Source: Trichodesmium sp002260545 (lineage in GTDB: Bacteria > Cyanobacteriota > Cyanobacteriia > Cyanobacteriales > Microcoleaceae). Taken from it: a stretch of 64,000 bases of DNA. Numbering within the stretch: position 1 is the stretch's first letter; every line of letters starts with the position of its first letter. The stretch lies in NCBI RefSeq assembly GCF_050016015.1, contig NZ_JBNHEQ010000064.1, forward strand, positions 40,824 to 104,823, read 5' to 3'. The translations under genes and the position numbers were made by a program. The notes under the pieces are model-generated. The model ran no database searches. It was not told the DNA's origin and saw only the letters and a list, made by a program, of their open reading frames with translations. Shown in pieces: positions 37,418 through 45,195 of this stretch.

Positions 37418-38614
37418 TTATCCGGCAATACCCAAGGAATTTTCTAACTCATCTAATACTAGGTCAGTAATTACTTTAATCCGATATTTACAAGCGGTGG
37501 TTTCTGTGGAATTAAATGTACCATTTTCCCAATATTTATTACTGCCTGCTCCTCCACCACAAACACCGAAATATTGACAATTTTTCTGACAATTTTCTAC
37601 TCCAGCAGTCATGTCTTGATAAATTTTCTGAAATTTTTCTGTGTGGATAACTGACTCAAATGTATCTTGCAAAACGTTACCTAAAATAAAGTCTCCATAA
37701 CGTTCTGTTTTTACAGATAATAATTCTGGGTCGAAGGTAGAAAAATTTCCTTGATTATCAATACTGACAATTACAAAAGGTTTATTCATGTCAGTATTTT
37801 CTAGCCGCTCATCATCATAAATTAAATTACAAATTGACTCAAATTCACGAACTTTAAATTCACCTTCTGTTTTAGCTGTCAAATCCCAAAATCTTTTAAT
37901 AAAATCTCGGTAGCGTTTTTCTATGCCTAATTTATCTAAAGATGAAGACTGATGAACTCCTTCTGTTTCTTCCATATTAAATCCAACATCAGTAATGCCA
38001 TTTTCCCAAAAAAAGTTAAATATTTCATCAGGATAATCTAATGAATTTTCTGTAATAACGGCAATTACACTCAAATCAATCTCATTTTTTTGTAAATAAG
38101 AAATACCGCGCATTGTGCTGGCATGACTACCTAAACCTGTACGAGTTTTACGATGAATATTATGGATGAAATCTGGTCCGTCTATACTAACTCCAACATG
38201 AACAGGATGTTGTTTAAAAAAATCACACCAAGTCTGATTAATTAATGTAGCATTAGTTTGAAAAGAATGCCATGTTTGGCAAGGTTGAGTATTATATTTT
38301 TTGTCTGCTTGATTGATAATTTCAAAGGCAGATTCATAAAAGGAAATTGGTACAGCTAGAGGTTCTCCAGCGTGCCAACAAACTGTAAAATCACAACCTA
38401 AAAAATTACTGGTGTAAATTCTTTGAAAAATTGGTTCGATTAAATCTAGGGGTAATCTATTTTTGAGTTGACGATGGGGAAGATAACAATAATCACAGTC
38501 AAGATTGCAGAAAGAGGTAGGTTGAATTACAACTAAAGAAATCGGACCAAATTTGCAGTAGTCAATATCGGGAGTAAGTTCTGTATTAGTAGGATTACAT
38601 TGAATGGTGTTCAT
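37418..38614 (-). CDS. grrM: Radical SAM/SPASM peptide maturase GrrM (cyclophane-forming)
   Basis: A 398-residue radical S-adenosylmethionine enzyme. The [4Fe-4S]/SAM motif C36-x3-C40-x2-C43 sits in TSFCNLDCDYCYLPHRQ, with HAGEPLA and SIDGP as core barrel motifs. A C-terminal SPASM domain holds ENCQKNCQYFGVCGGGAGSN and a late TACKY Cys for auxiliary clusters. The family is the GrrM/OscB maturase, known to form cyclophane crosslinks in GrrA/OscA precursors. Three such precursors and a GrrP-like gene lie upstream on the same strand. A MITE and repeats now separate it from grrA1 by 777 bp, so it may need its own promoter. Confidence 0.92.
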   Translation of the reverse strand: MNTIQCNPTNTELTPDIDYCKFGPISLVVIQPTSFCNLDCDYCYLPHRQLKNRLPLDLIEPIFQRIYTSNFLGCDFTVCWHAGEPLAVPISFYESAFEIINQADKKYNTQPCQTWHSFQTNATLINQTWCDFFKQHPVHVGVSIDGPDFIHNIHRKTRTGLGSHASTMRGISYLQKNEIDLSVIAVITENSLDYPDEIFNFFWENGITDVGFNMEETEGVHQSSSLDKLGIEKRYRDFIKRFWDLTAKTEGEFKVREFESICNLIYDDERLENTDMNKPFVIVSIDNQGNFSTFDPELLSVKTERYGDFILGNVLQDTFESVIHTEKFQKIYQDMTAGVENCQKNCQYFGVCGGGAGSNKYWENGTFNSTETTACKYRIKVITDLVLDELENSLGIAG

Positions 38615-39391
38615 ATTTTTTACTAACTAAATTAAAATCAGAATTATTGAAATTAGGAGAAATAATTATCAGGTTTTCGTAAGCATTCAGCTATAGTAAT
38701 CCTAAGTGATTTGTGAGAGAAAGCTGTAGGGGTTTGGTTTCCAAATCCCATTTATGCTAGGGTTTGGAGACCAAACCCCTACGATAAAATCTTACAACCT
38801 ATTTAGGATTGCTATATTAGCCGTCAGCTATCAACAATAATATCCAAATCTTAAGAACTTGCTCTAGATGAATATAGCCTTTAAAGTTGGCTTTTATAGT
38901 AAGATTTAATTTACTTCAATTAGTAAAGCTAAAGCTTTGATCTAAAACTAAAATAAATAGCTGACTGCTGAATGCTTACAGGTTTTCTATATTTAATTCA
39001 CTACATTAACTAAATTGTTATTTTTTCTTCTAGCAAAAACTTTGGATAAACTTTTGTTTTGCCGAAAAATCAAGGTTTAAACTTTAAAGGAGAAACAATG
39101 AATTTATTTTCCTTTTAGGGAGAATTAATTATCAATTATTGAACTAATAATTAAGGTTTAAAGCCTCTCATAAGCAAGTAGAAACAATGAATTTATTTTC
39201 CTTTTATTCAATCCTCTTCCTTTTAGGGAGAGGTAATTATTAATTATCAATTATCCATTATTAATTATCCATTATTGAACTGCTACCTCCTGTCATCTTT
39301 TGGCTAAAACATTGATTCTATAACCTTAAAATATTAGGATAAAAATCAAAAAAGCTGACAGCTTATAGCTGAGTGCTAAATTGCTATATAA
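38615..39391. repeat. Repeat-filled gap between grrA1 and grrM
   Basis: Contains MITE 38693-38816, ACTGCTGAATGCTTACAGG-type text and two inverted partial copies of the CTCTTCT element (39063-39240) with AATTATCCATTATTAATT repeats. No coding frame. It splits what is a compact locus on its other side. Confidence 0.6.
38693..38816. mobile_element. Well-preserved MITE, TATAGTAATCC/GGATTGCTATA ends
   Basis: 124 bp, almost fully palindromic: TATAGTAATCCTAAGTGATT at the left, CCTATTTAGGATTGCTATA at the right, inner arms GTAGGGGTTTGGTTTCCAAA and TTTGGAGACCAAACCCCTAC. It could fold into one long hairpin. Clearest copy of a family with at least six members here. Confidence 0.75.
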
Positions 39392-39793
39392 TCATCGACG
39401 ACGATTATAAAAGCCACCACCATCACCCCAACCATTGCGCCAGGGGTTTACATTGACAAAACTACCTCCTTTACCATCACCCCAACCACCACGACGACCA
39501 TTAAGCCACCCACCACGACGACCATTTCCCCAACCTCGACGACCTCTAACATTAACCCAACCTCTACCTTTTTTACCATCACGCCAACCTATGGCAAGGC
39601 GATATGGTTCAATATTTGATGTTTCTTGAAGTTGTTCTTCTTTTTGTCTAATTGTTTGTGTAATTCTATTTAAACGATTTTCAACTGTTGGTTGAAGTTG
39701 GTAATTTTCTGTGGCATTAACTATAGGAACGTTAAGTGTTGATAAAGCTAATAAAAAACCTACCCAACTAGTTTTTGTAGAAAATTTTATCAT
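39392..39793 (-). CDS. grrA: GrrA-type RiPP precursor 1
   Basis: 133 residues. A signal-peptide-like N-terminus (STKTSWVGFLLALSTLNVP, NATE) is followed by a leader helix with the shared block LQPTVENRLNRIT and KEEQLQ. The Gly/Arg-rich core (about 65-133) contains nine aromatic-x-Asn/Asp triads: WRD, WVN, WGN, WLN, WGD, FVN, WRN, WGD and FYN. Three-residue Trp/Phe-x-Asn/Asp units are the expected cyclophane sites of GrrM/OscB enzymes. Third of three tandem precursors, 56 bp after grrA2. Mature product and cleavage site are not predictable. Confidence 0.9.
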   Translation of the reverse strand: MIKFSTKTSWVGFLLALSTLNVPIVNATENYQLQPTVENRLNRITQTIRQKEEQLQETSNIEPYRLAIGWRDGKKGRGWVNVRGRRGWGNGRRGGWLNGRRGGWGDGKGGSFVNVNPWRNGWGDGGGFYNRRR

Positions 39794-39849
39794 ATTTATT
39801 TTTCTGTAAATTTTGCCTAATATTTTGCCTAAAAACTACATCTAAATTA

Positions 39850-40242
39850 TTATCGACGGTTAACAAAACCACCTCCATCACCCCAACCATTACGCCAGGG
39901 ATTTACATTAGCAAAACTACCTCCTTTACCATCTTTCCAACCACCACGATTACCATTAACCCAACCTCTATTTTTACCATCACCCCAACCTCTACGACCC
40001 CTAGCATTAACCCAACTTCCACCTTTACGATCGCTCCAACCAACTGCTATTCTATCTGGTTCGACATCGGACGAATTTTGAAGTTGTTCTTCTTTTTGTT
40101 TAATAGCTGCTGTAATTCTATTGAGCCGATTTTCAACTGTTGGTTGAAGTGGGATATTTTCTGTGGCATTAGCTATGGGAATATTTAGTGTTGATAAAGC
40201 AAGTAAAAACCCTACCCAACTACTTTTTGTAGAAATTTTCAT
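39850..40242 (-). CDS. grrA: GrrA-type RiPP precursor 2
   Basis: 130 residues, with the same leader as its neighbours (TKSSWVGFLLALSTLNIPIA, then VENRLNRIT and KQKEEQLQ). The core has nine triads: WSD, WVN, WGD, WVN, WKD, FAN, WRN, WGD and FVN, separated mostly by GRR, GNR, GK or NP linkers. It starts at ATG 40242, about 9 bp after AGGA, and begins 33 bp after grrA3 ends, so all three precursors are likely one transcript. The export-signal N-terminus suggests a periplasmic or extracellular product. Confidence 0.9.
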   Translation of the reverse strand: MKISTKSSWVGFLLALSTLNIPIANATENIPLQPTVENRLNRITAAIKQKEEQLQNSSDVEPDRIAVGWSDRKGGSWVNARGRRGWGDGKNRGWVNGNRGGWKDGKGGSFANVNPWRNGWGDGGGFVNRR

Positions 40243-40275
40243 TACATTTTTTCCTGTAAAAACTAAATTTAATTG

Positions 40276-40737
40276 TCATCTACGAAAATTGGAAAAATTG
40301 TTGCGATTACTCCAAGTTCCACCGGGACGAGAGTTATTAAAGCCACCAGGATAATTGTAAAAACCACCCAGATCGCTCCAACTATTGCGCCAAGGATTTA
40401 CATTAGTAAAACTACCGCCGTGACCATCTTTCCAATTAACACGATTACCATTAACCCAATTTCGATTTTTAGCATCACCCCAACCTCGACCTCTAGGAGT
40501 ATTAACCCAATTTCGATTTCTACTATCTCCCCAACCTAATGCTATAGAGTCTAGTTCTACATCTGATGAATTTTGCAGTTGTTCTTCTTTTTGTTTAAGA
40601 GTTGTGGTAATTCTATTTATGCGATTTTCAACTGTTGGCTGAAGTGGAATATTTTCTGTGGCATTAGCTGTAGGAATATTCAGGGTTGATAAAGCTAATA
40701 AAAATCCTACCCAACTACTTTTTGTATAAAGTTGCAC
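40276..40737 (-). CDS. grrA: GrrA-type RiPP precursor 3 (longest)
   Basis: 153 residues from a GTG at 40737, supported by AGGAGA about 9 bp upstream. The leader is nearly identical to the other two (VENRINRITTTLKQKEEQLQ). The core is longer, with about twelve aromatic-x-Asn/Asp triads: WGD, WVN, WGD, WVN, WKD, FTN, WRN, WSD, FYN, FNN, WSN and FSN. Asn replaces many Gly/Arg linkers. Leader conservation with core divergence is the usual sign of one maturase serving several substrates. First of the three genes after grrP. Confidence 0.9.
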   Translation of the reverse strand: MQLYTKSSWVGFLLALSTLNIPTANATENIPLQPTVENRINRITTTLKQKEEQLQNSSDVELDSIALGWGDSRNRNWVNTPRGRGWGDAKNRNWVNGNRVNWKDGHGGSFTNVNPWRNSWSDLGGFYNYPGGFNNSRPGGTWSNRNNFSNFRR

Positions 40738-41144
40738 TAAGTTTTCTCCTGAAATTAAAATGGAATTATGTAAGCATTCAGCAGTCAGCGGTCAGCAATC
40801 AGCTAATAGCTTCATGACAATTAGAATTGATAACTAAAGCTAGTTGCTATTGTGCTTCAATTCTAGTAGTGAAAAATATAGTAGTATAGTAGAAATTCAG
40901 CAAATGTTTGCTTTATTGATTAAAAAGCTGTTAACGAAGTTCGGACCTAGGAGGCTAGCTGTTAGCTAATAGCTGTTTGCGCAGCATTCCGCAGGAAATG
41001 CTTACGGAATTATTTACCGAAAAACCAAGGTATAAAGCCTCTCCATTCATGTAGAAAAAAGAAAAAAAATTCTTTTGAGCCAATCCTATTCATTTATAAG
41101 AAGAGGGAATTATTAATTATTAATTGTTAATTATTAATTATTAA
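40738..41144. repeat. Spacer between grrP and grrA3
   Basis: Holds AGCATTCAGCAGTCAGCGG repeats, GCGCAGCATTCCGCAGGAAA (40979-40998) and an inverted CTCTTCT-type element with AATTATTAATTGTTAATT arms (41013-41144). A grrA promoter should lie in its left part but is not resolved. Confidence 0.5.
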
Positions 41145-42059
41145 TTATTTAATAATAGCTTGAGAATCAGTTTGATCAAGAGGAACTTGTTCTTTAGTAA
41201 TCAGAACATTTTGGAAAAAGTTACGGATAATTGTAGGGTCTATATTGATGATTCCTTCCGGACCAAACCACTGATTAACCATTTCTTCAAAACGATTTTC
41301 TCCTACTAGGTAGCCTTGCATCATTTTGATGATTGAATAATTAACTAGATTCAGGAAAGTAGAATTATTTTCAGCAACCATACAACCCATTCCGTATCTT
41401 GCATAAGGTTGTTCTGGTACAAGTTTATAAGAATCTTTACCGAGTTCTTCTCTAATTGCATAAAGAATAACAGTATCTCCTGCTAGAGCATCAACTTTCC
41501 CTTCTTCTAAAGCATTTAATCCTTCTTCAACACTGTTAACACTTACTAAATTAGCTTGGGGTTGAATTGTTTTTATTGTTACTGCTCCAGGATTATTTGG
41601 AGCTGTACCAATGCGTTTGTTAGCTAAAGATTCTGGAGATGCCAAATTACTTTCAGAATTTACTAATAAACGGATACCTGAAACAGCATAGCTAGTAGAA
41701 AAATCTACAAATCTATCTCTTTCCCAAGTAAATGCTGTATCACAGGCAATATCAAATTCTCCACTTCTAAGTTTAGGAATTCGTTCTGAAATTTTTTCTT
41801 CTATTACAACTTGAATAATAATATCTTTACCAAGTCGTTGTTCTAGTTCTTCTTGAACAAGATTCAGTAAATCTATTGAATATCCGACTAATTCTCCTGC
41901 TTCGTTAATGTAGGAATAGGGAATTAAATCACTTCTGGTACTGATAGTCAAAACTCCTGTTCTGGCTACTTTTTCCATAACTGTTTCAGCCCTAGCAGGA
42001 ACTGTAAAAAATGTTGTTAGTATTAGACTGATAATTCCAATTAATTGTTTCCTGAACAT
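41145..42059 (-). CDS. grrP: Substrate-binding-like periplasmic protein GrrP
   Basis: 304 residues: signal peptide (FRKQLIGIISLILTTFFTVP, cleavage near ARA-ET), then a type 3 solute-binding domain with TGVLTISTRSDLIPYSYINE, LVGYSIDLL, RSGEFDIACDTAFTWERD and NKRIGTAPNNPGA, as in amino-acid ABC binding proteins. No permease or ATPase is encoded nearby, which matches the orphan extracellular-binding-like protein GrrP found with grr loci. Direction, promoter and position upstream of three grrA genes support that reading. Ligand unknown; it may bind the modified peptide or an unrelated amino acid. Confidence 0.87.
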   Translation of the reverse strand: MFRKQLIGIISLILTTFFTVPARAETVMEKVARTGVLTISTRSDLIPYSYINEAGELVGYSIDLLNLVQEELEQRLGKDIIIQVVIEEKISERIPKLRSGEFDIACDTAFTWERDRFVDFSTSYAVSGIRLLVNSESNLASPESLANKRIGTAPNNPGAVTIKTIQPQANLVSVNSVEEGLNALEEGKVDALAGDTVILYAIREELGKDSYKLVPEQPYARYGMGCMVAENNSTFLNLVNYSIIKMMQGYLVGENRFEEMVNQWFGPEGIINIDPTIIRNFFQNVLITKEQVPLDQTDSQAIIK

Positions 42060-42104
42060 ATTTTTTTCTTTCTCAAATAATTCTATAATAATTAATAAAA
42101 ATAT

Positions 42105-42132
42105 ATTATACCATTTAGTAAAATTAAAGCAA
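42105..42132 (-). promoter_or_regulatory. Predicted promoter of the grr locus
   Basis: On the minus strand TTGCTT, a 16-bp spacer, then TATAAT (complement of 42105-42110). It is placed about 45 bp upstream of the grrP start. Fits a sigma-70-type housekeeping promoter. No operator is evident. Confidence 0.5.
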
Positions 42133-42519
42133 AGGCCAAATATTTCTAATGGAGGCTTTTAGACACTCATTTGTAACAAATATTTATCAAATTTATCCTC
42201 AATTCTACCATTTTTTACTCATTTAATATTTTGTGATATAACTAAATATTATGTAATAAAATCAAAGCTGGGCGATCGCCACATAAATAAATATAAAAAA
42301 GTAGTTCTGTAGATGTAGTGATTTATTGTGGGAGTAGGGAACATATAGTAGGAAACAGGGAACACTTAACAGGGAACAGGGAACAGAAAATACTGCAAAA
42401 TTCCTCCTTTTAAAGAAAGTCTTTCCTGGTCTAGTTGTTTTTTTCAAAAATCACTACTTGTACACCACTACCCATAAAAAAAGATGGGTTAATTCCCTGG
42501 TTGAATCATGACTCGCAGG

Positions 42520-42549
42520 TTGTAACCCGCAGTAAAAGTATGCTATAAT
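42520..42549 (+). promoter_or_regulatory. Orphan sigma-70-like promoter
   Basis: TTGTAA (42520-42525), 18-bp spacer, TATAAT (42544-42549). An AAGGAG follows at 42563-42568 but no start codon with a useful frame comes after it. Might drive a non-coding RNA or be chance. Confidence 0.3.
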
Positions 42550-43146
42550 TGTTGCTATAAATAAGGAGTAAAAATAAGGTTTGTCGCCACAACATAACGG
42601 CTGGTGCAGTGAAATTCTGATAGACAGGAAACAGGAATGAGATTTTTGCTCGACAGCTATTTGGGTAGCATTCCGCTGGAAAAGCAAGCAGACAGTTAAA
42701 AACAAAGCAGTGATTTATTGCTCGAATACCGACAGAGTAAAATGACTCGGAAAACCCTAAAAAAATGGTAAGAGCTACACCAGCTAAATTAATATCTGCT
42801 CAAGGAGTGTAGGAGTGTGTTGATAGGCTTACAGAATATCCCATTTGTGGTAGATAAACTATAGAATTCAGGGTATTTTAACCTGTGAAGATGTCAAATA
42901 GTTGCTTGGTATTTATGGAGATAAAAGAACCTAGATTATTTTTCCAGATAAACCAAAACTGCTATGTAAATATAATTAGTCAAGCAAAATTAATAGTATA
43001 TTTGATAGCTAGTTTAAGTAGGTAGGATAAATCATTTTTAGACCTACTGCTCAAATATACAAGTAAATTTTTTCCCTATTCTCTAATACCTACTCCCTAC
43101 TCCCAACTTAGTGAAATATTAAATTAATTTTGCACAGGTACTTACT

Positions 43147-43690
43147 TAGCCTTGATTAAAATTATTGGCTGCAAATTTTAAAATCTGCATAACCTTTGAA
43201 AACTCAGAAATATATCAGTTTAGATAACGAAATAAACTCTAAAATGATGAACCAACTCTAATCTGTGTCAGTATAGCCTTGATTAAAATTATTGGCTGCG
43301 AGTTTGACAAATTGCATAACCTCTGAAAACTCAGAAATATATTAGTTTAGACAACAAAACAAACTCTACAATTAACCAACACTGCTGTTTCATTAATTGA
43401 TAATGAATAATGAATAATGGATAATTACCTCTTTAACAATTGATAATGGATAATCATTTTGGTTTTCGGCTGTCGCCGACATGGAAAGCGGAGTATTCCG
43501 AAGGAAAACGCTACGCGAAATGTTTGCGTAGCATTCCGTCAGGAAAGCTTTGAGGAACGCTTTCCGCAATTATCAATTATCCATTGGTAACCATAGCCAA
43601 TATTAAAATTATTTGCTGGAAGTTTGACAAATTGCATAACCTCTGAAAACTCAGAAATATATCAGCTTAGACAACAAAACAAACTCTTAG
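43147..43690 (+). repeat. Three direct copies of a ~100-bp non-coding repeat
   Basis: Copies begin at 43147, 43273 and 43596 with TAGCCTTGATTAAAATTATT-like sequence and share GCATAACCTCTGAAAACTCA and GAAATATAT(C/T)AGTTTAGA. The first two are 126 bp apart; GC-rich repeat material separates the third. Confidence 0.75.
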
Positions 43691-44288
43691 CTGAAAATTA
43701 TCAGGAGTTAGGCTAATGGCGCAAATTTATAGGTACACCTCAAACCAATTTGATAGTAGTAAACAAGTAGTAATTTTTCAGTTTATTTCCAGACAATAAA
43801 AAGTATTTACTGATAAATATCCCTACTTCTATGTAATTACTCTGAAATTACAACTTACACAACCGTGTTACTTCAGCTAATAACAAAATAAACAGAATGT
43901 CTAAGTATCCTGAATTAAACTTAGAGATTATTTATCTCTCTAATTTTCTTCTAAGTAATTATCCGGAATAAAGCTTCCATATTTGGGATATATATACAAA
44001 AGGTAATAAGTTTCAGAATATTTACACTGCTAGTAGTTGCTTTTGATGATTGAATTTAGTCATCAATTACTAGCATCAAAAATCGCGATTTCTCCCCCAA
44101 AAATTTCCAGTAATATCTTCTAGATTAGACGTAATAATTGAGCATAGTAATTCCACTGATTTAAGTCATAAAAAATAATGTTAACTTGAGCATAGATTCA
44201 TTAGATAAAAATAACTACTGCAAGTAGTTATATGACTGATAAAAAATCATTGGTTAAATAAAATTTAGTAACTAAAGGAGAAAAAATT

Positions 44289-44825
44289 TTGGATACAGCA
44301 CCACTTGCAAACTACTTAGGTTTACTCGCATTAGTATGCTATGTAATTACCCTACTACCCACAACTTTAAGGATTGTTTTTCCCAGCACAAAAAAGACCG
44401 AACTTCCTAAATTATTACTGAAATATCGTCGTCAAGTAGGTATTATTGCCTTTGTTTTTGCCCTTCTTCATGGAGTTTTGCTAGTTCTCAAGAGAAACTT
44501 TGATTTTTTTGATATCCAAACATATTGGATATATGTACAAGGAGTCGTAACTTTCATTATTTTTACACTACTAACAATCACTTCTAATGATTGGAGTATC
44601 AAAAAAATGAAGAAAAATTGGAAGAAATTACATGAACTGACTTATTTAGCAATGTTTCTCTTAGTCTGGCACGTTATAGATAAAATGTGGGGTCATTGGA
44701 GCTATCTTACTCCATTAGCAATGTTAGGAATCACAGGTATAACAGTTTTATTTATTGCCAGAAGATTGATAGAACGCAGAAAGAAATTGGCAAAAATTAA
44801 GGGTACATCAATAATTAATAATTAA
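44289..44825 (+). CDS. Ferric-reductase-like transmembrane protein
   Basis: 178 residues, five or six membrane segments, of the ferric reductase-like/MsrQ class that carries b-type heme. Candidate heme ligands: H61 (FALLHGVL), H115 (KKLHELTYL) and H128 (LVWHVID). The spacing LHELTYLAMFLLVWHVID matches the family. No FAD/NAD domain is fused, so it needs a separate electron donor. The start is TTG 44289, supported by AAAGGAG eight bases upstream. No MsrP-like molybdoenzyme is adjacent. Confidence 0.8.
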   Translation: MDTAPLANYLGLLALVCYVITLLPTTLRIVFPSTKKTELPKLLLKYRRQVGIIAFVFALLHGVLLVLKRNFDFFDIQTYWIYVQGVVTFIIFTLLTITSNDWSIKKMKKNWKKLHELTYLAMFLLVWHVIDKMWGHWSYLTPLAMLGITGITVLFIARRLIERRKKLAKIKGTSIINN

Positions 44826-44839
44826 CAATTAATAATTAA

Positions 44840-45075
44840 TAATTACCTCTTCTGTAATACAAGGATTAGCACTCAAGGAATTTATTTTCTTTTTTCTTCA
44901 TCAGGACTTACACATAAGGTATGAAAAACTAGGATTTGAGATTGCTATCCGTTCCGGACTGCTCCACAAACCCTATGGGTTGCTATCGCAAAGCTGTCGC
45001 TAAACGCAATGACGAAAATACATTGTACTGCGTAAGTCCTATCCATGAATGGAGAGGCTTTATCCCTTAATTTTT
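44840..45075 (+). repeat. Hairpin element interrupted by a MITE
   Basis: Outer parts are the standard element: AATTACCTCTTCTGTAATAC, AAGGATTAGCACTCAAGG, then CCATGAATGGAGAGGCTTTA. Between TTTTCTTCAT and TCCATGAATGG lies a 142-bp insertion with inverted ends (44901-45042). Confidence 0.7.
44901..45042. mobile_element. MITE nested in the hairpin element
   Basis: Bounded by CAGGACTTACACA and TGCGTAAGTCCTA, inverted with about 10 matching pairs. The interior has GAGATTGCTATCCGTTCC and GTCGCTAAACGCAATGACG. Related ends occur at 12671-12769, 34419-34506 and 63575. Confidence 0.7.
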
Positions 45076-45195
45076 TGGTAAACAGTAATCTGATTTTTTT
45101 GATTAGTAAAAACTAAAGGGTGCAAATTAAATTAAGAGTAAAAAGTCATCAGAAATTTTTCTAATAACTAATAATTAATAACAGGATTAAAATTT

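Larger units (their letters stand above)
42133..44288. other. 2.2-kb gene desert
   Basis: No frame with coding character. Contents: CTGTTCCC-type heptamers reversed as GGGAACA (42345-42385), an orphan promoter-like site (42520-42549), three copies of a ~100-bp repeat (43147-43690), and a block of CGGAGTATTCCGAAGGAAAA / GTAGCATTCCGTCAGGAAAG (43480-43570). CTAAAGGAG at 44272 belongs to the next gene. Confidence 0.55.

Noticed and set aside
39435..40539. Plus-strand proline-, serine- or isoleucine-rich ORFs over the grrA genes
   Set aside because: Antisense readings of the repeated precursor cores.
42133..44288. tRNA or known structured RNA in the gene desert
   Set aside because: No cloverleaf or TTCGAATC-type arm was found; only repeats and one promoter-like site.
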